Source: Methylobacter marinus A45
GTDB taxonomy: Bacteria; Pseudomonadota; Gammaproteobacteria; Methylococcales; Methylomonadaceae
DNA: 64,000 nt
Direction of reading: 5' to 3'
Assembly (NCBI RefSeq): GCF_000383855.1
Contig: NZ_KB912877.1
Span: 4,917,091 to 4,981,090, forward strand
Position numbers and translations under genes: made by a program
The notes under the pieces: model-generated
Databases searched by the model: none
Told to the model about the DNA's origin: nothing
The model's input: the letters and a program-made list of their open reading frames with translations, nothing else
In this document: one piece after another, positions 36,530 through 46,196 of the stretch
Layout: each line of letters begins with the position of its first letter
Position numbering within the stretch: the stretch's first letter is position 1

Positions 36530-36981
36530 ATGAACGCAATTTTATATTATATACACGATCCATTGTGCAGTTGGTGTTACGCTTTCAAAACCAGTCTGGC
36601 CGGCCTGAAGCGGGCCTTGCCGCCGGAAACAGATTTTCAAACACTGCTGGGCGGACTGGCCGCCGACTCGACAACGCCCATGCCGCCTACCTTGCAACAA
36701 AGCATACAACAAACCTGGCAGCGCATCGAACAAACGGTGCCGGGCGTCAAATTCAATTTCGACTTCTGGCGCGACAACACGCCAATCCGCTCGACCTATC
36801 CGGCCTGCCGGTCATTATTGGCGGCGAGAAAACAAGGCGTGGAATTTGAGGATAAACTGCTGGCCTGTATTCAGGATGCCTATTATCAACATGCTCAAAA
36901 TCCGGCGCTCGATACCACATTACTGGCATGCGCGGCTCAGGCGGGCCTGGATCGGACACAATTTGAGTGCGACTACCGTAG
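36530..36981 (+). pseudogene. DsbA-family thioredoxin-fold protein, 5' part (split by IS)
   Basis: Begins MNAILYYIHDPLCSWCYAF with an intact CSWC redox motif near residue 13, like the FrnE/DsbA-family proteins of the cytoplasm; no signal peptide is present. I chose ATG 36530 because AGGGGA lies 7 bases upstream. The frame continues into the IS and soon stops (37006). Together with the piece at 38568-38742 it makes one open frame of 208 codons once the IS and one copy of the 4-bp duplication are removed. Confidence 0.9.
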
Positions 36982-38563
36982 CCCGGATATTTCATCAGCC
37001 CCATGAAGCCGCCCCTCAGAGGCACTCGACGACCAGAAACGACTGATATTTTTTGGAGGTGAAGTTCAACGGGCTATTTTCAGGGTCGATTGCCGATTTT
37101 CAGGCACAGCTCCCCCTTACCCCGTTGTTTATAGCGTGCCGGGTACAGCACTTACCGAGCGCTAATCAGGGCACAGGCGCTGGCAGACAGATCGAAACAG
37201 GGACTGGAAGGGATAATGACTGCTCAGCAGCAGCCGAATACGGCGGGTATTGCGGATGACTACGGCGCCGATCTTAAACAGTTTCAGGCGAATGGTGGCA
37301 CAGGTGGCCTGCGCCAGTTCGGTGTTGTTCAGGGCGATCCGGCGGATGGCCTCGATCAGCGTATAGGCCAGCGTCGACAGCAGCAGGCGGAACTGGTTCG
37401 GCCACCACAGACTGCAGCTGGTACGGTCGGCAAACAGATCCAGTTGTTGCTCTTTAATCCGGTTTTCCATCTCGCCTCGGGCACAATAGACTTGTTCGTA
37501 AAGCGTTTGCGCCTCGCCTGCCAGGTTGGTCACGACATAGCGCGGGTTGCTGCCTTGACTCATGTGTTCGGCTTTGAGGATGACTCGGCGCCGGCATCGC
37601 CAGGTGCCGGCTTTATAGTGCAAATCGGTGAACACGCGTTGTTTCTGTTGTGTTGCCTCATATTGTGTCCGGGCTTGCTCAATCCAGGGTTGACTCAAAC
37701 GCTTCAAGCGCTGGTTTTTGGCCAAACCAACGATATAGCGGACGCCCTTCCGCTCGCACCAGTTCAGCATCCGATGCCGACAAAAGCCGCTATCGCCACG
37801 GAAGATAATCTGAACGTCCGGCCAGACCTGACGCAGGCGTTTGACCAGCAAGGCCAGGATCGCCCAGCTGTGCTTGGCCCCGTCAATATTGCTGGGGCGC
37901 AAATAGCTGACCAGGCACTGATTACCGCAAAAGACATACAAGGGCAGAAAACAGTAATTCCGGTAATAACCGTGGAAAAAACGCCCTTGCTGTTCACCGT
38001 GAACCGGATCATCGGTGGCGTCGAAATCCAGAATGAGGGACTTCGGCGGCGTCTTATAGGAGGCGATGAACTGCGCCAGTAGTTCCTCATGCATCCGCCA
38101 CATCAAGCCTCGGTCCGCCCGCTGTTCGAACCGGCACAAGGTGGAGCGGCTACCCAATGCCTGATCCTTTTCCACGGCCGTCTGAAAGGCGATATCGTTT
38201 CGGAGTGTATCGTGATCGTTCAAATCCTCATAGCCGCAGGCCAGACCATAAACCCGTTGTCGCAGCAAGTCGACTACCGGATGCCGGATGCGCTCAGGAT
38301 CCCTGGGATCGTGCATCTGTTCCGCAATCCGTTGGGTTAACTGGAGCTGTTGGTCAATGGTTCTTAACAACAGCACACCACCATCACTGGTGATGGCTCC
38401 GCCGCTGAATTGGGCTTGTATTTTGCGGCGTTTAAAGGCAGGAAAATCTATTTGAGCTGCGGTACAATTTGGCACGGGCAAATCCTTGTTCAAATTCAAT
38501 CTAAGCAACTGAATTTTATCGAACTCTACGGGATTTGCCCGCTTTTTTTATGAAATATCCGGG
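36982..38563. mobile_element. IS1380-family insertion sequence, 1582 bp
   Basis: Terminal inverted repeats CCCGGATATTTCAT (36982-36995) and ATGAAATATCCGGG (38550-38563). It is flanked by the 4-bp direct repeat GTAG (36978-36981 and 38564-38567), the target duplication size usual for IS1380. It contains one transposase gene on the minus strand. The intact ends, intact transposase and exact duplication point to a recent insertion. Confidence 0.95.
37162..38508 (-). CDS. IS1380-family transposase
   Basis: A 448-aa DDE transposase of the IS1380 group. The N-terminal segment FSGGAITSDGGVLLLRTIDQQLQLT and RIRHPVVDLLRQRVYGLACGYEDLNDHD are characteristic. The catalytic region includes LILDFDATDDPVHG, IIFRGDSGFCRHRML and, near the C-terminus, YCARGEMENRIKEQQLDL, which supply the DDE acids. 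It looks full-length, so the element may be active. Confidence 0.96.
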   Translation of the reverse strand: MLRLNLNKDLPVPNCTAAQIDFPAFKRRKIQAQFSGGAITSDGGVLLLRTIDQQLQLTQRIAEQMHDPRDPERIRHPVVDLLRQRVYGLACGYEDLNDHDTLRNDIAFQTAVEKDQALGSRSTLCRFEQRADRGLMWRMHEELLAQFIASYKTPPKSLILDFDATDDPVHGEQQGRFFHGYYRNYCFLPLYVFCGNQCLVSYLRPSNIDGAKHSWAILALLVKRLRQVWPDVQIIFRGDSGFCRHRMLNWCERKGVRYIVGLAKNQRLKRLSQPWIEQARTQYEATQQKQRVFTDLHYKAGTWRCRRRVILKAEHMSQGSNPRYVVTNLAGEAQTLYEQVYCARGEMENRIKEQQLDLFADRTSCSLWWPNQFRLLLSTLAYTLIEAIRRIALNNTELAQATCATIRLKLFKIGAVVIRNTRRIRLLLSSHYPFQSLFRSVCQRLCPD

Positions 38564-38567
38564 GTAG

Positions 38568-38742
38568 CCGTGAAATTGACTTACAGTTGCAACAGGAGAT
38601 AAAAACGGCAAGAAGCCTTGGCGTTTGCTCTTATCCGTCGCTGGTCCTGGTGAGAAACGGCAGGATTTCGCCTGTAGCCGTCGATTATCTCGACTACAGA
38701 ACCATGATTGACGACATTGAACAGTTGCTAATAGACCGTTAG
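38568..38742 (+). pseudogene. DsbA-family thioredoxin-fold protein, 3' part (split by IS)
   Basis: Continues the frame of the 36530 gene: after removing the IS the codons read through DYRS-REIDLQLQQEIKTARSLGVCSYPSLVLVRNGRI to a TAG at 38742. The 'SYPSLVL' segment carries the cis-proline of thioredoxin folds. Its end overlaps the convergent DUF255 gene by 15 bases. Confidence 0.88.
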
Positions 38743-41007
38743 GTTCACCGTTTCCGGCGGCAGGCAGGCTTCCTGGCTGCAGGCCTGAAGCTGCAGGCTC
38801 AACTTAAGCGGCTCGCGGGTTTCGCTGTCATGACGCGACAGTTCGGCTCGTATCCGTACCTGTCCCTGATAAAGCGCCAGGGTATCTTTGTCGAATGCCA
38901 GCGTCTTTAGGACCGGATCGGGATAAGTCACGGTATCGACAGTCCATGCTGAATCGTTTAACAGCTTGACTTCCGTAGCGATCAGCGCTTGCCGCGCGGG
39001 TTGATGGGCATTGATATGCCAGCCGTCCCTGATATTCAGATCGATTGCCACCGTGCTTTTGCCCTGTTGTTCGACCGGCCTTGCTTCAATTTTAACGGCC
39101 CCGCGCGCGGCGTATTGGCGCGGCCCGATCTCGCCATTCCGCATCTCATCGAGTTGCGCCAACAGATAAGCATACGCCGAAGGCTGTCGATTGATATTGT
39201 CGGCAAACGCCTGCACAATTTTTGCCGCATCGTCGGCATAGGCCGTCTCTCCCGTACGTCTGGCCAGTCTTGACAGCACACGCACGGCAACCGCATTGCC
39301 GGAAGGCAGCGCCCCGTCGTAACTGTCCTTAGGATGCCTGAATAACAGCCGCTCGCGTCCCATGACCAAGGCCCCGGAAGCACTGTCCAAAAACTTGTCC
39401 AGCATTTCGTCGGCCAGCGCCTGGGCCTGCAACAGAAACATCGGCTCGCCGGTCACGTCATAAAGCGCCAGTAACGCTTCGCTAAAATGCACATAGTCGT
39501 CCTGGCGGGCGGGAATCGATGCTTTGTTATCGAGACTGACCCGCCATAGCACGCCGTCCCTGGGCCGTTGTTTCTTCCAGAGCGTGCCGGCCGCATGCCT
39601 GGCGGCATCGATATAGCGCGGCTCGGACAGTCTGTCTCCGGCCTCGGCCAGCGCGGTAATCAGCATGGCGTTCCAGGCGACAATGATTTTATTGTCGGTC
39701 AGCGGCGGTATGCGTTGCGCGCGGTGTTGCCTGAGTTTTTCCAGCAGCGGATCGAGCCGGCGGAACAAGTGTTCTAGACTAACGCCCTCTTCCCTGGCGA
39801 CTTCCTCCCACGGACACTGCAAATGCGGAATGTTCTTGCCTTCAAAATTGCCCTGCGGCGTCAGGCCGAAGGTGTGAATGACGAACCAGGCATCGTCAGG
39901 CGGCAGCAGAGCCTTGATTTCATCCGGCGTCCAGATAAAAAACGCGCCTTCATGGCCTTCGCTGTCGGCATCGGTCGCGGAATAAAACACGCCTTCGGCG
40001 GTTGTCATTTCGCGCAATACATAATCGAGCGTCTGTTTGACTATGCGGACATGCAGCGGGTGGCCGGTTAAATCATGGGCTCTGACATAGACCCTGGCGA
40101 GATAAGCCTGGTTGTAGAGCATTTTTTCAAAATGCGGCACCAGCCAATGACTGTCGGTGGCATACCGGTGAAAACCGCCGCCGACCTGGTCATAAATCCC
40201 GCCCTGCGCCATCGCCGACAGCGTGTGATTCAAGGCGGCAATCAGCGCCGGTTCCGGCCTGCGTTCATAGGCATGCAGCAACAGCAACAGGACCGGCTCA
40301 TTCGGAAATTTCGGCGCCGGGCCAAAGCCGCCATCCTGTGCATCGTAACGTTCCATCAACTGATCGACCGCCGCCTGCATGGCCGAGGATTCCAATGTGC
40401 TGAGCTGGTGCTCCGCGGCCGTGACACGGTCCACCGCCTCGGCTAATTGTTCGGCCTGGTCAATCAGCGTCTGTTGCTGGCTGTTCCAGACTTTCATGAT
40501 TTGCAGCAACAGGTCGGCAAACGTTTCCGCCGGATAATAAGTGCCGCCGAAAAAAGGTTTGCCTTGCTGGGTTAAGAAGGTCGACATCGGCCAGCCGCCG
40601 TGACCTGTCATCAAGGTGACGGCCGTCATGTAGATCTGATCGATATCGGGGTACTGCTCCCTGTCCACCTTAATGGAAATGAAATTGTCATTCAGGATTT
40701 TGGCAACATAAAGGCTTTCAAAGCTTTCCTCTTCCATGACATGGCACCAGTGACAGGTGGCGTAGCCGATCGAAAGAAAAACCGGCCTGTTTTCCAGCCG
40801 GGCCTTGGCAAAGGCCTCATCGCCCCAGGGAAACCAGTCCACCGGATTATGGGCATGTTGCAACAGATAGGGAGAGTCTTCGAAAATCAGCCGGTTGATA
40901 TAAACCGGCTTGCCGTTTTCCAGATGATGCGTGCGAGGTTGGTAATTCGGGCCTTTAGCTTCCAGGGCGGCGGCTAGTCTGGCTTGTAGTTCGGCGTTGG
41001 ATGGCAT
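38728..41007 (-). CDS. DUF255/YyaL thioredoxin-domain protein fused to a DsbD-alpha-like domain
   Basis: A 759-aa protein. The N-terminal DUF255 thioredoxin-like domain (about 35-200) has [17 protein letters not shown] and the [14 protein letters not shown] active site. A large (alpha/alpha)6 barrel (about 210-620), as in YyaL/SSP411, follows. The last 120 residues ([19 protein letters not shown] to [19 protein letters not shown]) match the N-terminal domain of DsbD, including the paired cysteines CSQEAC. No signal peptide is visible, odd for a DsbD-alpha-like domain. The family's function is poorly defined. Confidence 0.88.
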   Translation of the reverse strand: MPSNAELQARLAAALEAKGPNYQPRTHHLENGKPVYINRLIFEDSPYLLQHAHNPVDWFPWGDEAFAKARLENRPVFLSIGYATCHWCHVMEEESFESLYVAKILNDNFISIKVDREQYPDIDQIYMTAVTLMTGHGGWPMSTFLTQQGKPFFGGTYYPAETFADLLLQIMKVWNSQQQTLIDQAEQLAEAVDRVTAAEHQLSTLESSAMQAAVDQLMERYDAQDGGFGPAPKFPNEPVLLLLLHAYERRPEPALIAALNHTLSAMAQGGIYDQVGGGFHRYATDSHWLVPHFEKMLYNQAYLARVYVRAHDLTGHPLHVRIVKQTLDYVLREMTTAEGVFYSATDADSEGHEGAFFIWTPDEIKALLPPDDAWFVIHTFGLTPQGNFEGKNIPHLQCPWEEVAREEGVSLEHLFRRLDPLLEKLRQHRAQRIPPLTDNKIIVAWNAMLITALAEAGDRLSEPRYIDAARHAAGTLWKKQRPRDGVLWRVSLDNKASIPARQDDYVHFSEALLALYDVTGEPMFLLQAQALADEMLDKFLDSASGALVMGRERLLFRHPKDSYDGALPSGNAVAVRVLSRLARRTGETAYADDAAKIVQAFADNINRQPSAYAYLLAQLDEMRNGEIGPRQYAARGAVKIEARPVEQQGKSTVAIDLNIRDGWHINAHQPARQALIATEVKLLNDSAWTVDTVTYPDPVLKTLAFDKDTLALYQGQVRIRAELSRHDSETREPLKLSLQLQACSQEACLPPETVNLTVY

Positions 41008-41333
41008 GATAAAGTCCCGTTGGTTGCTCGATATGAAACAATAAAAAAACGTGTCTGTAACACGTTTGTGTTAAATACCGAATTGGACTTTATTTTTTTG
41101 AAATTACTCCGCGCTTTAAGCTCAAAAAAGACATTATTCCCGATAACGGGTATCGGACCTCTCAGACCGGTAATTTAACCTCAATTAATAATTAATCACA
41201 GAGGACACAGAGAACACGAAGTAAATCAAGATGTTGCCATTTTCTCCCGTCACGTCATGAATTCCTACGGAAACATTGGCAGGCATTTGAATTTTAAAAC
41301 CTTCGCGCTCTTCATGGTGTAATATTCAGAAGT

Positions 41334-41373
41334 GCATCGCCGTGCGGCGCTATATTGCGCTTCACGGCGATGC
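41334..41373. terminator. Hairpin after the GH17-like gene
   Basis: Arms GCATCGCCGTG (41334-41344) and CACGGCGATGC (41363-41373), 11 bp and perfect, four bases beyond the stop of the minus-strand gene. There is no T-run, so it is a weak intrinsic terminator or a transcript-stabilising structure. The rest of 41008-41333 has an 8-bp hairpin near 41050 and a fragment of a CACAGAGGACACAGAG-type repeat near 41200, and no gene. Confidence 0.5.
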
Positions 41374-41377
41374 CACG

Positions 41378-42604
41378 CTATTTTTTCGAAGGGCTGGCGT
41401 TTGAAGGACTGATCTTTAATTCCTTGGCGCAAGCATAAGGCGGCGTTCCTTCACAAATGCCCCAGTAGCTGCCGAAACTGCCTTCATTGCTGGGCTTCCA
41501 GTTTTCCGAAAATGCTTCAAAAACCACGCCCGACCAGTTGTTTTTAGCCAGCTTTTTAAAGGTCTGCTCGACGACGCTCAGCTGATTTTTCTTACCGGCC
41601 ACACCGCAATGCTGCCGGGTATGAATATTGTATTCCGTGCCGCCTGCCGGTCCATTAGGCCAGCCAAATTCGGTCAAAATCACGTCTTTTTTGGGATAGG
41701 TTTTCCGCAGTTCCTTAAGCCGCGCAATATGAAAATCGGGCGCTTTTTTCGCTGTCGTACAAGGGAAGATGGCTGAATGTTTATTTTCCCACCAGGGAAA
41801 AATATTAGTGCCTATCCAGTCCACGGTTTTGCCGAAACTGCTGGGTCGACAAGGCCGTGACCGGTTGCACCATTCCCACCAGGTATCTATCGTCGTGATA
41901 GGCTGAGTCACGCCGGCCTGGCGCAGGCTGTCGATACAGCGTGTGATCTCACCGTCAAAGGCATTGCCGTGCCGCGTTCTGACTTCGGAACCGCAGCTCA
42001 GTTTTACGATCGTTTGCGGAAAAGCCCGGGCGACTTCTATACCGCTGTGAATGGATTGCGTATTGACATCCACATCATCATCCAGCCAGATGATGGCAAT
42101 GACTTTGATATTTCGCGCCTCGGCTGCGGCAAAGACATACTCCAATCCATTCATCACGCCGTATGTCATGATGCATCGGAAGGGCGTTTCCTCGACCAGT
42201 TTGTCGAGCAACTCATTGATTAATTCCCGGGACGGATGAGCGCCGTAATCGGGGCTGAGCTCTCCTACATAGGGACTGAAAGCCGCGCATTGCAATCTTT
42301 CATTGAACGGGATAGCGGGCGCATTCTCCTTATGCTGAAGCTCTGCTATCGGCTTATCCGTGTTTTCCGCCTGGCCCTCGGCTGCTGGCTGATCTTCGGT
42401 TTCCGGCTGATCCGAACCCCCCGGCTGATCTGTTTGTGCCGGTTTATCCACGGCTTTCGGCTGATCCGTGCTTGCCGGTTTATCCACGGCTTTCGGCTGA
42501 TCCGCAGTTGCCGGTTTATCCACGACTTTCGGCTGATCCGCGGCCATTGCCTGACCGCTCATTAACAACACGGAAAACCAAATCCATAACAGCAACTGCT
42601 TCAT
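41378..42604 (-). CDS. Secreted GH17-like beta-1,3-glucanase-type protein with 12-residue repeats
   Basis: A 408-aa exported protein: signal peptide MKQLLLWIWFSVLLMSGQAMA, then about 70 residues of Asp/Pro/Lys-rich repeats (DQPKAVDKPAST-like, three close 12-residue copies plus degenerate ones), then a TIM-barrel domain of COG5309/GH17 type (LQCAAFSPYVGELSPDYGAHPSRE, ILTEFGWPNG with the probable catalytic glutamate, GVVFEAFSENWK). Probable roles are beta-glucan cleavage or synthesis in the envelope; the substrate is inferred from the family only. Confidence 0.85.
   Translation of the reverse strand: MKQLLLWIWFSVLLMSGQAMAADQPKVVDKPATADQPKAVDKPASTDQPKAVDKPAQTDQPGGSDQPETEDQPAAEGQAENTDKPIAELQHKENAPAIPFNERLQCAAFSPYVGELSPDYGAHPSRELINELLDKLVEETPFRCIMTYGVMNGLEYVFAAAEARNIKVIAIIWLDDDVDVNTQSIHSGIEVARAFPQTIVKLSCGSEVRTRHGNAFDGEITRCIDSLRQAGVTQPITTIDTWWEWCNRSRPCRPSSFGKTVDWIGTNIFPWWENKHSAIFPCTTAKKAPDFHIARLKELRKTYPKKDVILTEFGWPNGPAGGTEYNIHTRQHCGVAGKKNQLSVVEQTFKKLAKNNWSGVVFEAFSENWKPSNEGSFGSYWGICEGTPPYACAKELKISPSNASPSKK
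42441..42548. repeat. 36-bp tandem repeat within the GH17-like gene
   Basis: Units start at 42441, 42477 and 42513 (GGTTTATCCACGGCTTTCGG on the plus strand) and encode the DQPKAVDKPA repeats. The first two are 36 bp and nearly identical, so copy number may vary by slippage. This is the linker between signal peptide and catalytic domain. Confidence 0.85.
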
Positions 42605-43036
42605 GAAATCCTCTTAAAATCAAATAATATCGATTGGTAGGCTTGCGCTCACTTCTCACCAGTGAACGATATGATAGCGATTTCTATATAAATGTTGTGA
42701 ATTTTATTTTTGTTAATTTTTAGATGAGCGGAATGCTTCATTCTGTTTATAAACTGATGTTACGCGAACAACTGATTCAGACACCTGATAGAGGCGGATT
42801 CGGCTAAAAATAACACCCTATATCCCTTCAGGTTAAGGCCGTTTCCGTGGGAGTGATGCCCATTAAGCAGGAGCGCGGGAACGAGTAAAACCTATGAAAG
42901 TCTCCCCGGCATAGTCGAGGGTTTACCAAATGATTAATTACGACCAGGGCTTACATATCGGCATGCCGCAAAGCAGTCCTCGGGAATGGACCACTGGCTT
43001 GTATCGGTGTTGAACGACAGCCTTCGAAATGGCCTG

Positions 43037-43063
43037 TTCGGTGCGCCGGCAAGACGCACCGAA
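43037..43063. terminator. Hairpin downstream of the L,D-transpeptidase gene
   Basis: TTCGGTGCG (43037-43045) and CGCACCGAA (43055-43063) form a perfect 9-bp stem 20 bp after the minus-strand stop, without a T-run. The remaining gap 42605-43036 shows no gene or other structure that I can support. Confidence 0.45.
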
Positions 43064-43083
43064 TAATCAAGACGCAATAACCG

Positions 43084-44133
43084 TTATAAGGAAGGCGGAT
43101 TTTGCGGGCCGCGATAATACTTGGTCATAACCGGATGATTACCGAGGTCTTGCTGCACGGTTACATCCTCCTCTCCCGGCAGGAACGGCAGTCTTTCATA
43201 AATGGCTACCGGGTCGCCGACCAGTCGGGTAAGCGCGTCGTTCAGGATTTGCTGATCAAACTCGGGCAACTCGCCGTCATTGGCTTTCCGGATAAGGTCC
43301 AGCGCCATATCAAAACGCTGATCACGCGTCATTTCCTCGCCCTCCAAATCAGGATGCGCCTCAATATAGAGTTTGTTCTCCAGCCATCCCACTTTAATCG
43401 GCTGTTTAACAATGTAAACCGGCGTACCTACCGGCACCTGATTGTACAGTTCCTGTATATCCTCGGGATAGGTGCGTACACAACCGTGCGTGATCTGCAT
43501 GCCGATGCCGAAAATTTTATCGATATCGGTACCGTGTATGCGGTATTCGCCGGGCAACGCCAGATACAGCGCATACTGGCCGAGTGGATTGTGCGGCCCC
43601 GGCGGCACGACTGCCGGCAAAGGATCGCCGTTGGCCGCGTGTTCGCGCCGGATCGATTCAGGCGGATACCATGAGGGATCTTTAACCTTGCGGGAAACCT
43701 TGGTTTCGCCCAACGGCGTTTTCCAGTCCTGCCTGCCGACACCATGGGCATAAGACATTACCTGTCTTGGCATGCCCTTTACTGCCGGCGGATAATAATA
43801 CATGCGGTATTCGGAGATATTCAGCGTAATGCCCTTGTGTGGTGAATCCGGCAGAATACGCCTGTCGGAAATACGGATAATATCGCCTTTTTTGACATGC
43901 CAGCGATCGAGGTCCGGATTCAGGCGTACGATTTCGGTTTGTCCCAGATGAAAGCGCCTGGCCACGTCCAGCAAGGTCTCGTCTTGCTCCGCCCGGGTTA
44001 AAGGCACGCCATCGGGATACTCGGTAATGACAGTATCGTTCGGATTTTCCGGCCAGTTATAGGTCGTGGCATTGGCCTTGCCGCCGATGACTGATAATGC
44101 AATCGATAAGGCAAATAATATACGCAATTTCAT
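43084..44133 (-). CDS. L,D-transpeptidase (ErfK/YbiS family) with LysM-like domain
   Basis: A periplasmic peptidoglycan cross-linking or lipoprotein-attaching enzyme. The start at 44133 (MKLRILFALSIALSVIGGKANA) gives a signal peptide; an ATG at 44154 adds seven residues. A LysM-like region (ETLLDVARRFHLGQTEIVRLNPDLD) is followed by the YkuD catalytic domain with HGTDIDKIFGIGMQITHGCVRTYPED, holding the catalytic HGC-R. About 349 aa. Confidence 0.94.
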   Translation of the reverse strand: MKLRILFALSIALSVIGGKANATTYNWPENPNDTVITEYPDGVPLTRAEQDETLLDVARRFHLGQTEIVRLNPDLDRWHVKKGDIIRISDRRILPDSPHKGITLNISEYRMYYYPPAVKGMPRQVMSYAHGVGRQDWKTPLGETKVSRKVKDPSWYPPESIRREHAANGDPLPAVVPPGPHNPLGQYALYLALPGEYRIHGTDIDKIFGIGMQITHGCVRTYPEDIQELYNQVPVGTPVYIVKQPIKVGWLENKLYIEAHPDLEGEEMTRDQRFDMALDLIRKANDGELPEFDQQILNDALTRLVGDPVAIYERLPFLPGEEDVTVQQDLGNHPVMTKYYRGPQNPPSL

Positions 44134-44227
44134 TATGATAATTTTCTCAAGCACAAAATAAATCTAACATCGCTTTTTTAATTTAGGCTTAACGTATAAA
44201 CGTACAGCGAAAATAGCCGGATTAATA

Positions 44228-44250
44228 AAATCAGGCATCAGGCCTGATTT
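44228..44250. terminator. Candidate terminator of the esterase gene
   Basis: AAATCAGGC (44228-44236) and GCCTGATTT (44242-44250) form a perfect 9-bp stem. Read on the minus strand it is followed by TTATTAAT, so it could end transcripts from the esterase gene about 200 bp upstream. On the plus strand a run of seven A's follows. Confidence 0.45.
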
Positions 44251-44446
44251 AAAAAAACGGCAGATTTTATCATGCCAGGAGTATTTGAGCCTAGTTTTAG
44301 CGAGGCGTATGCTTGAATAAAGGCAAGCCTGATTAAATACGATATCGAGAGAAAATTAATAGTGCCTGTATTAATATAGGGCTTAAGTATCGACTGACTT
44401 TGCTATTTAAAATGGATAGCCTGAGTTAATTAATCATGACTATTTA

Positions 44447-45388
44447 CTATCCATGGGTTAATACGGTTTTGCAGGATGCGTACGGCTGCGCATAATAACC
44501 GATAAATTCGATAATATCCGGCAAAACCGGCTCCATGCCCTGTAACGGCAAGGCCAGCGCCGCCAACAGATCGATATGATCGAGGTCATCATATAAGCGT
44601 GTCTCCACGCAACCTGCCGCGCCCCTGACTTTATCGCTCAGGCTTTTGATATTGATCGGTTTTACCGTGGCATCATTGTTGCCATACAGTAAAAGCAAGG
44701 GCGGTTCCGTGCCCTGGACAAAATTGACCGGTTGCGAAGCGGGATATTTTTCCTTCGGACCAAACACTGCCTTTTGATAAGCTTCGGTAAAGGGTAAAAA
44801 ATCGTAAGGCCCCGCCAGGCCGATAAATCCTTTCAGGCTTTGATAGGTTTCAGGCGACAAATAGTCCTCGTTAAGCGTCAACATGGCGCCCAGATGCGCG
44901 CCGGCCGAATGCCCCATCAGAAAAATAGAGTCGGAATCCGCGCCGTACTCAGTACCATTCGCCTTGAGCCATTCGACAGAGCGCTTGGCATCGTCAATAA
45001 TCCGGTCAAATTTGACTTCCGGATAGCGCCGATAATCCGGTATCACCACGGCATAGCCGTGCGAGGTCAGGGCCTGGGCGACGAAGACATAGTGCTCTTT
45101 GTTCTTGGTCTCGCATCCGCCCCAGCAGCCGCCATAGAAAAAGACCACCGTGGCACGTGGCGCCTGGTCCTCACCGGGCAAATACATATCGAGCCGGTTC
45201 ATCGGGTGCCGGCCATAGGCGATATCTTCGACTAAGGCAAAGTTATCGGTTCTGGCCAGTGAATTCACTGCAAATAGAGCGGATTCGGTACATGCGGCCA
45301 ATAAAAGCAGAGCAACCATCCCGGCGATGCGTTTACCCGTCCGGCCGATGCACGACCTTGTCCCTGAATCGTTCATATTGATATCCAC
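44447..45388 (-). CDS. Alpha/beta hydrolase lipoprotein (carboxylesterase-like)
   Basis: A 313-aa exported esterase. A lipoprotein signal (IAGMVALLLLAAC) is followed by an alpha/beta hydrolase of the BD-FAE/COG0657 type. The oxyanion loop is FFYGGCWGGC and the nucleophile is in GHSAGAH. The likely acid lies in LLYGNNDATV and the histidine in DLDHIDLL. The first ATG (45388) and the one at 45376 are both possible starts. Substrate unknown. Confidence 0.88.
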   Translation of the reverse strand: MDINMNDSGTRSCIGRTGKRIAGMVALLLLAACTESALFAVNSLARTDNFALVEDIAYGRHPMNRLDMYLPGEDQAPRATVVFFYGGCWGGCETKNKEHYVFVAQALTSHGYAVVIPDYRRYPEVKFDRIIDDAKRSVEWLKANGTEYGADSDSIFLMGHSAGAHLGAMLTLNEDYLSPETYQSLKGFIGLAGPYDFLPFTEAYQKAVFGPKEKYPASQPVNFVQGTEPPLLLLYGNNDATVKPINIKSLSDKVRGAAGCVETRLYDDLDHIDLLAALALPLQGMEPVLPDIIEFIGYYAQPYASCKTVLTHG

Positions 45389-45518
45389 ATTGCCGAAATA
45401 CGATCAAGCCTTTGGTTAAACGATAACCCGGGCAGAACGTTTCGCATCGGGATGACGGGATAATGGCGAGGTTAAAACCCGCCACTGATATTCGCTAATC
45501 CTAACTGAAAAGTTATAC

Positions 45519-45962
45519 CTAGTCTTCATGTCCGGCTGCCAAGGCTTTTTCTATATTCGCCAGCACGCCGAACAAGATATGCGATAAACCGATATATAAA
45601 AAAAACAGCGGAAAATCCGGATCAATCGGTATATTGTTGATTTGTCCATAAAACTCCAATGATCCGGTAATCAAAACCAGGAAAAAGCCGGTCAGAATAA
45701 TCGCTTGAAACTTTTTTCTTAAAATACCGTAGACACAAATTCCTATTTCGGAAATAGCCATATAAATCATCATGATGCGCAGATTATTAAGCAGTGGATT
45801 ATAAAAATCCGGACTAAAATCGAAAATTACATCGCTGCCCGATAGTGATGAAATACTCCCCATCATTAGCACAATCACGGAAAGATAAAAATTAGCCGTC
45901 AGGAGAAATTTAACGCCTTGAAATATTTTTGATGGAATACCATTACTCATCTGCTTCGCCAT
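45519..45962 (-). CDS. Hypothetical membrane protein, four transmembrane helices
   Basis: A 147-aa protein with four hydrophobic segments (about 17-40, 62-82, 88-107 and 117-137). I do not recognise the family. The start MAKQMSNG at 45962 lies close behind a strong hairpin with a T-run (45972-46007), which could hold its ribosome-binding site. It shows neither a signal peptide nor catalytic motifs. Confidence 0.7.
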   Translation of the reverse strand: MAKQMSNGIPSKIFQGVKFLLTANFYLSVIVLMMGSISSLSGSDVIFDFSPDFYNPLLNNLRIMMIYMAISEIGICVYGILRKKFQAIILTGFFLVLITGSLEFYGQINNIPIDPDFPLFFLYIGLSHILFGVLANIEKALAAGHED

Positions 45963-45971
45963 TCATAGAGT

Positions 45972-46007
45972 AAAAAAATACCCTCCTTAAAGGAAACCAA
46001 GGAGGGT
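45972..46007 (-). promoter_or_regulatory. Hairpin plus T-run directly upstream of the membrane-protein gene
   Basis: On the minus strand ACCCTCCTT and AAGGAGGGT form a perfect 9-bp stem (45980-46007), followed one base later by seven T's (45972-45978), then ACTCT and the start region. This is the form of an intrinsic terminator. The right arm AAGGAGG is also a full Shine-Dalgarno sequence, so the structure could be an attenuator or a sequestered ribosome-binding site. Confidence 0.6.
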
Positions 46008-46026
46008 TTATCGAGGAGGATTGTTT

Positions 46027-46196
46027 AAGGAACGTGAATTTTATAACTCCCGCAACTGACTTGTCTTTCTGTCCCTCTTCGGCGTTGCGCAAACAGTTAC
46101 ATAGCTTGCTATGCGCCTGTTTGCGCGCCTTGAATATGAACAGAAATCCTGCCTCAATTGCGGGTCTTATTTCATTCCCGTTCCTAAAGTTCTTTA
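46027..46196. repeat. Palindromic MITE-like element, about 170 bp
   Basis: The left arm begins AGGAACGTGAATTTTATAAC, then CCGCAACTGA. The right arm read in reverse is AGGAACGGGAATGAAATAAG, then CCGCAATTGA. The centre is a strong nested hairpin, GCGCAAACAG (46087-46096) and CTGTTTGCGC (46117-46126), around CATAGC-TT-GCTATG. There is no coding capacity worth reporting. The rest of the gap to 46515 is AT-rich and appears empty. Confidence 0.65.
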
